From positions 13,643,001 to 13,707,000 of the forward strand of contig NC_134025.1 in assembly GCF_964204645.1 (NCBI RefSeq): DNA of 64,000 nt, given 5' to 3'. This stretch comes from Tubulanus polymorphus. Its lineage: Eukaryota; Nemertea; Palaeonemertea; Tubulaniformes; Tubulanidae. The notes beneath the pieces are model-generated. The model was given only the letters and a program-made list of their open reading frames with translations. It ran no database searches and had not been told where the DNA came from. The position numbers were made by a program, and so were the translations under genes. Positions 1 through 11,329 of this stretch are shown here, piece after piece (position 1 is the stretch's first letter; every line of letters starts with the position of its first letter).

Positions 1-2058
1 AATGTCATTTAAATTTGCTCCATTTGTTTAGTAATAGGTTCAGCCCACGGCTGGCCTAATAAACCATACAATTTTGGAATTTATCTGAACAATATTGCCA
101 GAATTTAATCCCCGATAAACGATGCATAAAGCATGAACAAGTTTCAGGATTCTACAGTGTCTCAATCAGATTTTATCCTGTCATTTGTGAATTTTTTTCA
201 GGACGATAATAATAGTTAGTAGGTCATCCTTAAGCTTATGCTAAAAACCAGCATAAGTTGCAGACGATCAACAATACTTCTATTCAGATAATTTTCATGT
301 TAGCCACCGCCGTTAGTGGCGCTAGTGTTGGCAAAAGGCAAAATGCATTGAAATGTGGGTGACTTTTGTATTCATCCTAGAACTACATTTAAACACAGAT
401 CCCCTACTCTTGCAAACTTTCCAAGTGTTTTATTTGTTTTGAGATGATCAAAACTATATTTTATTACTATATTTTTTTTTGTTACCGTATTTGACCTGGT
501 CTTTACAAACGACGCAGTACCCCACGCCAGCTAAGTCTATCTTATGAATGTAGTTCGATAAGTAGTCCCCGTTACTGTCCTTACACTCTAGCCATTGCCA
601 GTTAATTTATTTTTTATACCGCTGTCAATTGCCTTTATATCGGCCGACTCCCGACTGACAATCTTTCCGTGCGTGCTCATTTTGCAGACCGTCCCGCAAA
701 AAGAAAGTTACAAAGCTGCGTGCCTCAGGACATAGCACGCGCGTGGTAATAATTAAGATGATATTTATTAAATATTATCTTAATCATTACCACGTGCATC
801 TTCACATTGTTGGCCGTCAGCGGGACGATGTACAACGGCGCGTAAAGATAATTGACTTTTAATTGGAAATGGCGTCACAACAGTGGTGCTCCGCCTACGC
901 ACGCACATATACCACAACAAGCACACATATATACATTGTAGCAGAACGTCCTCGGACAGAGACCAAGATAAAATAACACAGAAGCGACGACGAATACAAA
1001 CAAACGAACGCTTTTACGGTCCGTGCCATTACTGGTCGCCGCGAGGAATTCTCACCAAATTTCCGGAATTGACATCGGCAATCCTAAATTTCCGGAATTC
1101 CGGATATTTCCGGAAAACTAGCATCTCTGATAACAGTATATTCATGTACTGAAAAATTATAAAATACTTTGATCTTCAGTGCCCGGTGGCTCCCTATGGT
1201 TTATCATTCGTTAATTTTGTTAAATTTTACTCAAACTGTCGACTTCAGACGATTTTCTTCTCATTTCGTCTTTGGCCTAGGTGACCGAACACTGGCGCTC
1301 CTAGCGGTTGCGGCAAACATTAAAATCATCTGAACAGAAGTATTCACAGCAATTTCAGTCGCATGAAAATTGCACGATAAAAATTGCCAGTTTGCACCTG
1401 GTTTTAATCGAAATTGAAAATTGGCTCATTTTCAAACCACTTGAACCAATAGAAATTTCTATGAAAATCTACTATAAAATGATACCCACCACAGGGGCCA
1501 TTTGATAGCGAATAGATAGAACCAGCATCACTGACCAACCCCACTCATTATCCCTGTACAATAAAAAGACAAATATGCTGAAACATTGATGCTATGAGTT
1601 CTACACTTTTACAATCCAGACCTTTTCTGAATTTTTACCATTAATTCACAGCCAATCAGCATGCGTGAAATATTTAACCTGGATATCTGCAAAATGAATC
1701 TGGAACTGAGTTTTCCCCAGTGACTCGAATAGATACCTGCATACAATTTAGCAGGAAAAGAAATCAATAAGATGTTTATTCTTAACATACATTGTGTAAT
1801 TTTTGATGGTGAATGATTTTATTTACACCGTGTATGAAGTTTGAAAGACAATTTCTGTAAATTGAACATTTCCCAATTTCATTTCCTTTCTTAAAAATCC
1901 ACAAATATTCACGGTTATGAATCAATTTTTCAATTCACTTGTATTCACTGCTTTCACCGCTCACGACAAGCCAATGATTATTATCATGTAGATTGATAAA
2001 CTAGAACAACTATAGAAGAAAATTTGCTTCCACTTGCTATATGGTCAAACTACCTTAC
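1..2058. other. Non-coding left edge, probable intron of B3GALNT2
   Basis: I see no supportable exon here on either strand. The B3GALNT2-like gene runs on the minus strand and its last visible exon ends at 2059 with a good GT donor, so this stretch should be the start of its next intron. I looked for the missing catalytic DxD exons on the minus strand and did not find them. The only structure noted is the palindrome at 735-797. Confidence 0.5.
735..797. repeat. Short palindrome (hairpin)
   Basis: The arms GTGGTAATAATTAAGAT and ATCTTAATCATTACCAC face each other with one mismatch and few loop bases, and both outer ends carry a CACG-rich word. The sequence can form an AT-rich hairpin of about 28 bp per arm. 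It is probably a remnant of a small foldback element. Confidence 0.6.
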
Positions 2059-2160
2059 CTTCGGTAGAACATGCGGTTCGATATCTTGATATACATAACC
2101 ATCTTTGCCTGAGTTTTGACTAATTCTATCAAAATGACTAGCAGAAACAACAGAATCTTC
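2059..2160 (-). CDS. B3GALNT2: B3GALNT2-like exon 6
   Basis: The minus strand shows acceptor TTTGTTTTCAG and donor AAG|GTAAGG around 34 whole codons (phase 0 at both sides). The peptide contains GYVYQDIE, which resembles the GFIYTIQEGD segment of vertebrate B3GALNT2. This part of the stem region is poorly conserved and shorter than in vertebrates, so the assignment rests mainly on order, phase and splice sites. It is the last exon of the gene inside the window. Confidence 0.7.
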
Positions 2161-2388
2161 CTGAAAACAAATTGAAATTCTTACTTAGACAAGTACGCGT
2201 ATTTTCATGAATTACGTATCATCAGTAATCACATAATCACCAGTAGTAATATCAGGGTGTCCGTAGAGGGGGCAGGAATACTGCCCCCAGAAATTTTGGT
2301 AAAAGCACCCATTTTGAAAATCTTATGAAATATATATCTGGATCAATATTAAAGCATGTCAAACAATTAAAACTTTGTCTACTCTTAC

Positions 2389-2484
2389 CATTGTTAAAGT
2401 ATCCACTAACTGCACTGTCAATCCAGCATCTTTGCTCAGAACGTTCCAAATACCTAATTTGGTTATTACAATCGGATGGTGTAC
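2389..2484 (-). CDS. B3GALNT2: B3GALNT2-like exon 5
   Basis: Acceptor CTACATTTTAG and donor ATG|GTAAGAG flank 32 codons, phase 0. The peptide begins HHPIVITKLGIW, which matches the conserved YPIVITSLGVF segment of vertebrate B3GALNT2. It joins in phase to the upstream exon ending in AFSFK. The intron before it (2485-9956) is 7.5 kb and holds the hAT relics and two R153 repeat fragments. Confidence 0.88.
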
Positions 2485-3313
2485 CTAAAATGTAGAAACT
2501 ATATACATATACATGGCATCCCAGCATCTAAATTGGCTATCAAGAGCGTACTGTTAATTGGAGTAAGAATTCACAGCGTCAACAAGGGTTTAAAGTTTAG
2601 GCTATATCTAGATTGGGTCCTCTTTTAAAGTAATGTCTGTCATTCCCTTTAATTCTCTTAAATCTAATTCCCTCATAATCAACATTTCCACTTCTTCCAT
2701 AGAAAAATAGTAAGTTCCATTATCAAATTTCAGTAAAAAGTTATATATCAATCTGTATCATCATGTCTAGAAATTGGAAACCAAAGTGAAGGCTACAGGT
2801 GTGGTCTAAAAATGCAGGGCTCAAATTTCAAATTTGGTCTCAAGGACATAAGTGTCCTTGGGAGATGAGTTCAAAATAGGCTACCCCTGGACATTTCTTA
2901 ATATGCAAGGCCAAAAATTTTATTCAAAGAAAGACGAATTAAGACAAATTTAAAGAAAATGTTATTTATTCATAAAACAAAAGATAACAAACACATTGTT
3001 TCGGCAGAACAACCACTCCACTTATTTTTCTCAGCCATTTATTCTAGGAAATAATTATAATACTTATGTGCTGAAGTACAATTATCTGAAAGCCTATGTT
3101 GCACAAATCTTTTTAAAAACGAAAATCAAAAACTAGGAATGAGGAACAGTTACAACACATATGGCATGATAGTACATCTATGATGTATCATGTCGAAGTT
3201 TAACAAACCAAATAAGTGAAATAGTAAAACTAGACCAACACATTTAAACATGAAAATACAGGCATTAAAATACTCAGCAAACAACTTCACCCAACATCTT
3301 GCTATCACACTAT

Positions 3314-3611
3314 CTACGAATCCTCAAATCCTTCAAATTCATCACTGTCTAATGCATCGGAATCAGCATGTACATTCATAAGTTCAAAATCTTCTTCTGG
3401 ATCAAGAACTACATCGGGAGTAATGGTATCCAGCTTTCTTGGTTTGTATGGCCTGTGATGAGGCCGTCGTTTTCTTTCACCACTTTTAAGGCAACGATTT
3501 ACTGCTGGCGGACTGTCATAATCATATGGCTCTGGACCATCAGCAGCACTCTTGCCACTAACTGATATAACCGGGCAAGTGTCCAAACTCTCGAATCGCT
3601 TTTCTATACAG
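3314..3611 (-). pseudogene. Possible last exon of hAT-derived gene, acidic tail
   Basis: An open frame on the minus strand follows acceptor TTATTCTCTTCGCAG. It starts CIEKRFESL, which resembles the region just after the catalytic core in KIAA1586/ZNF862-type hAT-derived proteins. A basic stretch (KRRPHHRPYKPRK) and a strongly acidic C-terminus (DSDALDSDEFEGFEDS) follow before the stop. No hAT dimerisation domain is visible. It may be the 3' exon of the relic at 3765-5007, because order and strand agree, but no clean donor was found to join them. Confidence 0.45.
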
Positions 3612-3764
3612 CTGCGAAGAGAATAAATAATCTTACATTTGATCGTATCACACAAATTAACTGACATGTTGGCTTGTTTAAATGAAATTCTGTCTCTACA
3701 TGTACATGTATTATTTGCTTCATTGATAACAATTTTGTTTTTGAATGATGTCAGGTTTTGATCG

Positions 3765-5007
3765 TCAACAGTTTTCAGGAGTGTGTGTCAACCCAGAAAT
3801 AGTTGAATCTAGCTCTTTGGCAATACGGTACACCATAATATCATCAGCTACTTTATGTGCAGCCCACTTGGAGCCACTTGAACGTACAGGTTTCACAATA
3901 TCTTCCTGATAAACCTCAGGAAAAGTTTTGAGTTCACGATACTTCTTCACAGAGTTATGATACATATTGTATATGCCAAGCAGTAGATCATCAATCTGCA
4001 AAGGAATTATATAGAATATGAATGAAAACAGATTTTCATTTTGAGACTTACGCAAAACCTGCAAAAAATAATTGCTCACTGAATGTTCTTTTTGTTTAAA
4101 TTCTTTTACCTAGACTGCAGTGATATGAAATTTACCTCGGCAAAGTAAGTTTGCTTGAAGGCATCTTTAAGCGACAGTTCCATGTGATGTGCAGCACAAT
4201 GCACAGCTACCACGGAGTCGCATTCATTCTGATACTATGTTATCACACCATTGACACGTCCAAAGTTGACAGAGGCACCATCTGCAGATATTTCAACCAG
4301 CTGATGTTCGATGTTAATCCCCATCTTGGGAATAATTCCATCGACAGCATTCTTAATACCAAGAGTTGTGGACGTTTCAGGAAGTACAACTCTGAAATAA
4401 AAAATTATAATCATTATACATGAAACGTATTAGACCTACATGCTTTTTCTCAGAGGATACGAATATCATTTTCCCTTACCCAATGAATTTTGCAACAGCA
4501 GCGCCAGTTTTGTCGATGCATCTCATACAAAAAATTTCTCGTTCATTCAGTGATTTATCACACAATCCATCGAACATAATAGAGATGTATGAACCGGGAT
4601 GCTTAGCGCATATATCCTCTTTCAATCCATTTTCCATTACTTGTACAATACAATCAATAAATTTAGAACAGGCCTTATCGTTCTGATAGGAAGATAAATG
4701 CTGCACGCCTTGACGCATAAGTTCAAACTTGACCAAACCAGCGAAGTCATTGAATGGTTTTTCTTCCTTAGCTATGTAGTAGGCCAAATTGATAAGTTTC
4801 ACCATTTTGTTCCTTTTCCAGCACTCGAACAGATTTTGATGATGATGGTTCATCAATATCACTACGGTCATTATTATCCTTATCAGTAGGCCTAATAACG
4901 CTATCAGATTCAGCTACTATCGATGGATTATCTGATTTTCTCTTCAATCCTACTGAAAATAATGTCCGTTGCATTTTGAGTAATTTTTCGCAAGAAGTAG
5001 AAAGCAT
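3765..5007 (-). pseudogene. hAT transposase-derived gene relic (KIAA1586/ZNF862-like)
   Basis: Three minus-strand exons can be read. The first is 5007-4480 and starts MLSTSCEKLLKMQRTLFSVG. It contains LAYYIAKEEKPF and a catalytic-type Asp in SIMFDGLCDKS. The second is 4391-4136 and contains ISADGASVNFGRVNGVI and VVAVHCAAHHMEL, typical of hAT transposases of the KIAA1586/ZNF862 group. The third is 3995-3765 and contains GIYNMYHNS and SSGSKWAAHKVADD. The phases of exons 1 and 2 join correctly. The copy is broken by a one-base frameshift near 4818 and an in-frame TAG at 4235-4237, so it is probably a decayed transposon. A recently inactivated domesticated gene is the alternative. It lies inside an intron of B3GALNT2 on the same strand. 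Confidence 0.72.
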
Positions 5008-5439
5008 GGCGGTAATTTATAGAGATACTTAAAAATTCAATTCTTTTAACGCAACTAACCTGGAGCGCGGAATAGAGGTTGATGATAAGTTTTAAAAACA
5101 GCATATATAAACCTCATATGAATAAATCAAAGTCCGTTTTTAGGCCGAAAGTACTGATATTAAGACATATCCACCGAGTCCCTTCCCAATATATAATTAT
5201 TTGGTTGACTTTGTTGCATTTAATACGTTTACTTTGTTTATTATTCAATAAATATTATTTATTATACTAAGTAGAAAACTGTACTCGGCACCGATATTTT
5301 GTTTAGAAATAACCGGCGCTCACACGTGGAGAAATGTACATATCAGTAGGCTTGAATAGATCATATGTAGGTTATCTTCTGTAAGGTAATCATTTTCAAA
5401 CCACATAACACATGTAATAAATAACTAGCACGTTATAGA

Positions 5440-6140
5440 TGTTATAGGGGGCCAGGGGCACCATGCCCATCAAGTGGATACAGAATGCTTGATAATCTGA
5501 AAATTTCAACATTCATGTCCCTGATGAATGAGAAACCTATGATCTTGTAAGTAAAGAATACCTGTTTCATGTATTAAAGATCCCTTTTCATAGCATACCC
5601 ACTACAAATTTCAATAAGAGATGCCTAACCATAGGAAACAATAGGACTCAGAATTAAGGCCAAAATCGACATTTTTGCACATAACTAGGGGTCCAGGGAC
5701 ACCATGCCCACTTGGGAAGTGGTTTCAAATGCTTAACCATCTAACAATTTCAATATTCAATGCTCCCTGTAGACCATATACAAACACAAATGACCTTGAA
5801 ACATACCACAATCATAGAACATGTCAGCAGATTTTGTAATTGACCGTGAAGACAAAATATGCCTAGGTACCATTATCATATGGAAATACTAAGTTATTCT
5901 ACTATTCGATACCCCCAGGTGACCATATGCAAACCCAATGACCTTGAAACTCACCACAATCATAGAACATGTCATGAGCTACAACTTTGCAATTGATCAT
6001 GGTAACAAAATATGCCTAGGTACCAATATGATAAGGAAATACTAAGTTATTGTATTTTTCCGCGCTGCCTGGTGGCCATATACAAAAACCAATGACCTTG
6101 AAACTCACCACAATCATAGACAAGGTGCCCATGGGCACTG
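5440..6140 (+). repeat. R153 repeat fragments
   Basis: Two consecutive partial copies start with GGGGNCCAGGGNCACCATGCCCA (5445 and 5688). They contain the unit with CCACAATCATAGA, TGAGCTACAACTTTGCAATTGAT and CTTGAAACTCACCACAATCAT. The CTCF-like and TCAAGGTCA-like words are degraded here. The orientation matches the full copy at 43615-44875. The Met-initiated open frame at 6050-6286 is chance reading through the repeat. Confidence 0.75.
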
Positions 6141-7768
6141 TTAGATTCAGCGCAGAAGTTAGTGAATTGAAGGAGTTAATCATATCCACCATACTAGACC
6201 ATACATTGTTTAGAAAGGTGCTCTATCAGCTTATACTTGACATAAAGGGAAATGCAATAATAGATTTTGAAATGAAATACATATAATCATTATAAATTAT
6301 AAGCCTCCTAATAAATTATAAGGTTTCCATAAATCAAAAGAATCTCAAATGTCATATTCATATTTTTGTTGCTGAAGCTGAAATCAAATCTAGCTGTATC
6401 GGGAGATGATGAGAAAGTATTCTAAGTTCCATACAAACTCTGTCCGGATTTTCAGGATTCAAAGCCAAGACCTAACGCTAAAAAATTAAAATCTTGTCTC
6501 TCCACTCATTGCTGAGCTTAATAGTTGACACAGCCGGCCACATATCTACCTTGTACATTACTTTTTTTAAACCATGATCAATGATATTTTACTATATCAG
6601 ACCCGGCAGTTTAGAAATGAACTGATAAAGTTTATAACATTCTACAACTACACAGATTCTTTCTGTGTGGTCGGTTTTATCAAATTCGGCTTTTTGATGA
6701 ATCATCTATCAATTTTTATGTGACAGTGCACCAGCTCGACATGAACACTACGTAGGTGTGAGCGGTATCTATTCGCCGGACAGAAGCGACAGGCAACCTA
6801 CCCTCGTAGTATCATTGGGGAGGCGGCTTTCACCATGCCATACGAGGGCGCGGATTGTGGCTTCCCTATTACCTAACCGTCTCAATATAACCATAGCGTC
6901 AAGCAGTAGTGCAAACAAGACGCCAAGGCCACTAGGACGATTCCCACGCATTGGCAGGAACGTAGCGAGCCAGCCGCGGTGAGATGGTGAGTTCGAATTC
7001 AACTATATACTACACAATATTGGTCGACATGTATGGTGTTTTCAATGTGAATTAAAATTGTTTAAAATTCATTGCATATTGATACAAACTTTTTTTTCGT
7101 GAAGATAATCCCGAGCGTATGCATAATTCATTTTAGTTAAAATATTTTCTGACAAATCTTTTTTTATTAACAGAATATTTTTATCTAGATTAACGGCTTC
7201 GTTGATTTTGGTGAGCTTCACATATTACTAAAACGAGGGCGCTATCATCACAGCTCCGCAATAAATACTGCAAACAACGCCGCGCATCGACATGCAATAT
7301 TCAGCACAGCAAATGAAAAATCATGGTCAATTTTATTTCTTCTTTTGTAGTTTTCTCATTGGAGAATTTTATATGTTGAATCAGTAATATATAAAAAGCT
7401 TACTTGTAAATTCGACAGCAAATGTCGTACAATTCTGCTCGTGTTGTTTACGTTAGTAGATCAAGATGACGTCACACTTCATTGCTATAAATCCCCAATA
7501 AATCCCCAAAAAATGGCATAAAATTGCCAATTTACCCAATTTAGGCTTCATCAATAGCCTTCAAAGGCAGTTGCCACTTACAGACCTGCCAACTTCACAA
7601 TTTTTTTTGTAGTAACACAATACAATTTTGATAGTAGTTTTCTTATTTCAGTCAGTAGCAAATCATTGATTCTCAGTATTGTTAAACTGATTGTTAAACT
7701 CTCCTTCACAAAGAAATATACACACATTAGATTTACGCATTATTGCCATCATTGCTATCAAAAAATAC

Positions 7769-8269
7769 CTTTTAGATTTTTTAACATCTTTTTAAAGAGT
7801 CGTGTAGCATGATCTGATACTGCAAAAGCTATGTTGTGTTCGACCAAAAAATTAATAAACATCACCTCCGCCCTTAGGGTTACCAATTCGTCTGCTGTTG
7901 GAGTATTTGATGTGAAATAGCGAGTGATTTTAGACGCTTTTGCCTTAGCTTCGTGACTTTTGCTTTCTTCACAATGTTTCCCGACATCTGTCAACCCACC
8001 GTGTGTAACAAGAAAATCAAGGTTACAGACAGTACACAGTGCATAACTATTTGATATTTGAGATGGAACAATGCACGGATACTTGGACGTATATTCTGCT
8101 CTGAATTTTTGATTGGCGACACAGGTTTTTTTATTCTGTTGTTCGTTACTAGTCCCTTGTTTGGATTTTCTCTTCCTCGCAGTTAATTCACCTTCTTCCG
8201 ATTTGCTTTATCATCATCAAAATTTGATTCGTTTGCCGAAAAATCCAAATCAGACAACGATGCCGCCAT
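7769..8269 (-). pseudogene. Zinc-finger N-terminal exon of a hAT-type protein, frameshifted
   Basis: The minus strand begins ATGGCGGCATCG at 8269. After a one-base frameshift near 8195 it reads QKFRAEYTSKYPCI, then LCTVCNLDF, then GGLTDVGKHCEESKSH, and finally EVMFINFLVEHNIAFAVSDH and LFKKML. A CxxC followed by HxxxxxxxH is the BED/C2H2-like DNA-binding finger at the N-terminus of many hAT-derived proteins. The FxxEHNxxFxxxDH block follows it in that family. A donor CTAAAAG|GTATTT ends the exon. No matching catalytic exon in the right frame was found directly downstream. It may belong with the relic at 3765-5007 or be a separate copy. Confidence 0.65.
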
Positions 8270-8332
8270 GTTAACAGGTGAACACTAAATCCAACCTCCG
8301 ACTATCACATTTCATGATCGCTTATTGATAAC

Positions 8333-8344
8333 TGCGCATGCGCA
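8333..8344. promoter_or_regulatory. NRF1-type palindrome TGCGCATGCGCA
   Basis: This perfect 12-bp palindrome contains GCGCATGCGC, the consensus of the NRF1 activator. It lies about 65 bp upstream of the ATG at 8269 of the minus-strand zinc-finger relic, which is a typical promoter position. Its function is inferred from the motif alone. Confidence 0.45.
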
Positions 8345-8397
8345 CAAACCAAAGACTACCGTTCTGTGTATAGGATTTAACAATGACAAAATTGATG

Positions 8398-8560
8398 TGA
8401 GCATATTCAATTGGCATTCTAACGGAACACCGGAGTGAAATAAATTTGAGCGTATTTGATTGGCATTCTAACGGAACACCGGAGTGAAATTGATTATGGG
8501 CGTATTCGATTGACTCATCGGCGGAGTACCGGAATGAGACCGACGCTCGAGCGTAGTTTT
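8398..8560. repeat. Three tandem copies of a ~50-bp unit
   Basis: The block GGCATTCTAACGGAACACCG with GAGTGAAAT recurs at 8412 and 8461, a 49-bp period. A third, diverged copy (CGGCGGAGTACCGGAATGAG) follows near 8520. The repeats sit just upstream of the zinc-finger relic's NRF1-like site. Confidence 0.65.
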
Positions 8561-8735
8561 TTCACCACTTCTGTAGCACCGGAGTTCTACTGGTTTTACC
8601 GTAGCAAACTCCGCCGAAATCGGAGACATTGGCAGCCCTGCACTTAGCTGCCGTTATAACAGCCAACTAAATACAGACCTTAGCCCGTGAATCATTTCAC
8701 ACTCGGAGGAGATATCGGTCAATAGATTCGCTGCG

Positions 8736-9716
8736 CTGAATCTAAAAATGTTATGAGCTACATACAACTTTCCAATTGATTGTGGTAACAGAATATGCTT
8801 AGGAATCAATATAATGTGGAAAAACTTATTTCCACCTACGAATGAGAGTACTGATGACGCCAATTGTGTGATCATTGGCAGATCAAAAATACCTGTCTCA
8901 GGTATTAAGGATTCCTTTCCGAAGATCACTCATCACAATTTGCAATGAAAAATGGCAAACCAGTAGGAAGCTACAGGACTCGGATTTTGGCACAAAAAAT
9001 TCATAGGTCGGCCATCTTGAGTCTGACCGACCCAATTTTTCTTATGATGATGGGCCCATTGGAGCTTCAAATGTGTACAAAAGATCAATGTAATTGATCA
9101 TAGCATCTTCCTTCAAAAACTTCAAAAATTATTATTCATAGCATTTCCTTCAAAAACTTAAAAAATTTGGTCAAAAGTGCTGATTTTGGCGAACAACAAG
9201 GGCTGCCATTCGGCCATCTTGATTCTGACAGGGCCAGTTTTTGGACTTAAGATGTGTCTAGGGTAGATACATGTGTAACCTAAATATCAAGACATTAGAT
9301 TGAAGCGTCTTTTAAACTTCCCAAAATAACTGGATTTCGTCTAAGACGGATGACGGACGAAAAGTGAACGCAATATTCCGCTGGGACTTAAGCCCCAAGT
9401 GGGCTAAAAAAGGTTGCAGGATAGCCATCTTGTGTCAGATCGACCTAATTTCTCTCAAGCTAATGGGCCCTTGGGGACTACAAATATACATGAAAGATCG
9501 AGATAATTGATATAAGCGTCTTCAAATTTCCCTTGAAAACTTCAAAAATATATAAAAAGTGCTGATTTCGGCGAACAATAATGGCTGCCAGTTGGCCATT
9601 TTGAATCTGACAGCGCCAGTTTTTGGGCTGATGACGTGTCTAGGGAAGATACATGTATAACTCAAATATCAAAGCATCTTCAAAACTTCCCAAAATAACT
9701 GGATTCCATCTACAGA
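8736..9716 (+). repeat. R153 repeat, two partial copies in tandem
   Basis: The first copy runs to the canonical end GACTTAAGCCCCAAGTGGGCTAA at 9405. A second begins immediately and stops at GGATTCCATCTACAG. These are the unique (non-unit) half of R153, including the words GGCCATCTTGA, TGACAGGGCCAGTTTTTGG and GAACAACAATGGCTGCCAG. The duplication suggests one copy inserted into another. Confidence 0.75.
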
Positions 9717-9956
9717 CTAGGATTAGGGTAAGGTACATTAAGGAAAGCATTAGCTATTTAGAACAATGGTGTTGGCATCTCATCCAAGTGACATTACACT
9801 AGCAATCAAACGGAGTAGTTCGAATCCTAGGTCAAATCCCAGGTCGAATTTTTGCAGGTCACAACAGAATCTTTTAGAGTTGAACACCCTCGTAAATACA
9901 TGTCGGTAACAATCAGTAATTGATGATCTTAATATAGCAAATATAACTTCACTTAC

Positions 9957-10051
9957 TTTAAAACTAAATGCCAATGTTGGTTTATAATGTGTTTCCATTG
10001 ATTCTTTTTTCTGTATCTTCAAATGAGTGGCAACAACTTCATTAGTTGTCA
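9957..10051 (-). CDS. B3GALNT2: B3GALNT2-like exon 4
   Basis: Acceptor TTTTTTTATAG and donor AAA|GTAAGT enclose 95 nt, entering with phase 1 and leaving in phase 0. The peptide runs from TTNEVVATHLKIQ to PTLAFSFK, the stem segment that precedes the YPIVIT block in B3GALNT2 (vertebrate VVSVSFRVLYP). The phase joins agree on both sides. Confidence 0.85.
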
Positions 10052-10286
10052 CTATAAAAAAATACAAAACAACCTTTACTATATTCATAGGGCCTACCTC
10101 ATTGCCCAATGGAGGGGCAGCTCATCAAGTCTCAGTGAGGATTCTAGCATGAGAATTCACTAAATTTTCAAAAATTGGACGAGTGGAAAGAACCCAACCC
10201 AAAGTATGTAAAGTTTTGGAGTATGAGGCAAATGTCACATTCCTGGATAGTTTTTTGATTATCAAATGACGACAAATGATTCTTAC

Positions 10287-10387
10287 CAGGGTTTTTAGGA
10301 TTCCAGTTATCACAGCCATAAGGATCAATACGGTCTATCACTGGAATGTAACAGGGTCTGTTGCCAATGACAAACTTCACAGTAATC
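10287..10387 (-). CDS. B3GALNT2: B3GALNT2-like exon 3
   Basis: Acceptor CTATGTTGTAG and donor CCTG|GTAAG enclose 101 nt. The peptide ITVKFVIG, then IDRIDPYGCDNWNPKNP, aligns with vertebrate B3GALNT2 VKFIIGAHGC and REDPYSCKLLNITNP. The conserved DPY-C pattern is specific to this member of the beta-1,3-glycosyltransferase family. Confidence 0.92.
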
Positions 10388-10655
10388 CTACAACATAGAA
10401 ATCCAATCAATTTGACCACAGAACGAGTTGAGATTCAAATTATGAAAGCCTGATTGTACTGCTCAGCTTAGTCATGCGGAACCTGAGGGGTTTATCTACC
10501 ACCTCCAGATTCGAATTGAGTGTTTTTGTGGAAATTTAATCTTCCACACATCCAAAATAAGGGATCTAACCATATTCCAGCTTTGTTCATCCTCGAGTAA
10601 CGCTTAAGTGGTACCCACCTCGATACCAGGGCACAAATTTAGTACCGGTACATAC

Positions 10656-10776
10656 CTTTCTTGAAGATTTAGATGAGTTCTTATATGGGAAAGCCATGTA
10701 TCTCTTATTGCATCTCGTTGGGCAAAGTGATTTCTAGCAGAAAGAACCCCAATAATAAGATCCTTGTTCACCATTT
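10656..10776 (-). CDS. B3GALNT2: B3GALNT2-like exon 2, start of glycosyltransferase domain
   Basis: Acceptor TTCTTTGTAG and donor GAAAG|GTATGT enclose 121 nt. The peptide NKDLIIGVLSARNHFAQRDA followed by IRDTWLSHI is the first conserved block of beta-1,3-galactosyltransferases (GT31). It is closest to B3GALNT2 ([21 protein letters not shown]). The two leading bases complete a codon with the single trailing base of the exon at 16649-16799, which supports that join. Confidence 0.93.
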
Positions 10777-11329
10777 CTACAAAGAATGATATCAATGCTG
10801 TAGTAAATGAATGCCTTCATAAATTGCTTCCTATAGGAGATTTTGCTTGAAGCAGCAAAATGCTAACACCTTCACTGTCTTTTTGTGCTATCTATGCATG
10901 AGTTGACAACTACAATGTGCATTCATCACTCATATTTATTTGGTTGATTGATTTATGCTAAGGCCGATTTGGTCCCTAATTTAACCATAATCCCTCTAAT
11001 GGAGAATGTGGGGTAAGTTAGATTAATAATACTGGATAAGAATTCTATATATTGGATAGATTATGAGTATTTCGGTACAGAAACAGCACACTTTTTTCAT
11101 GTTCATGAGGATTTAAAAAATTGAATTGTGCTAATTGACGAATGATTATAATCTCATACCCAAATGTTCAGATTTGAAATGATGGTATTCATGGGTAACG
11201 CTATAAATTTGCTATATTGGAGATCAAATTCTAACCTTAAACCCAATTTTGCCGAAGGGCCTAGCCCACTTGGGTGCAGAAGTCGTATCAATTGCTGCCA
11301 ATTTTGCTTTTACTTTTGCATTTGATTTC

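Noticed and set aside
6758-7002. Overlapping ORFs on both strands in a GC-richer patch
   Set aside because: No recognisable domain in either frame. Probably an old transposon scrap, not a gene.
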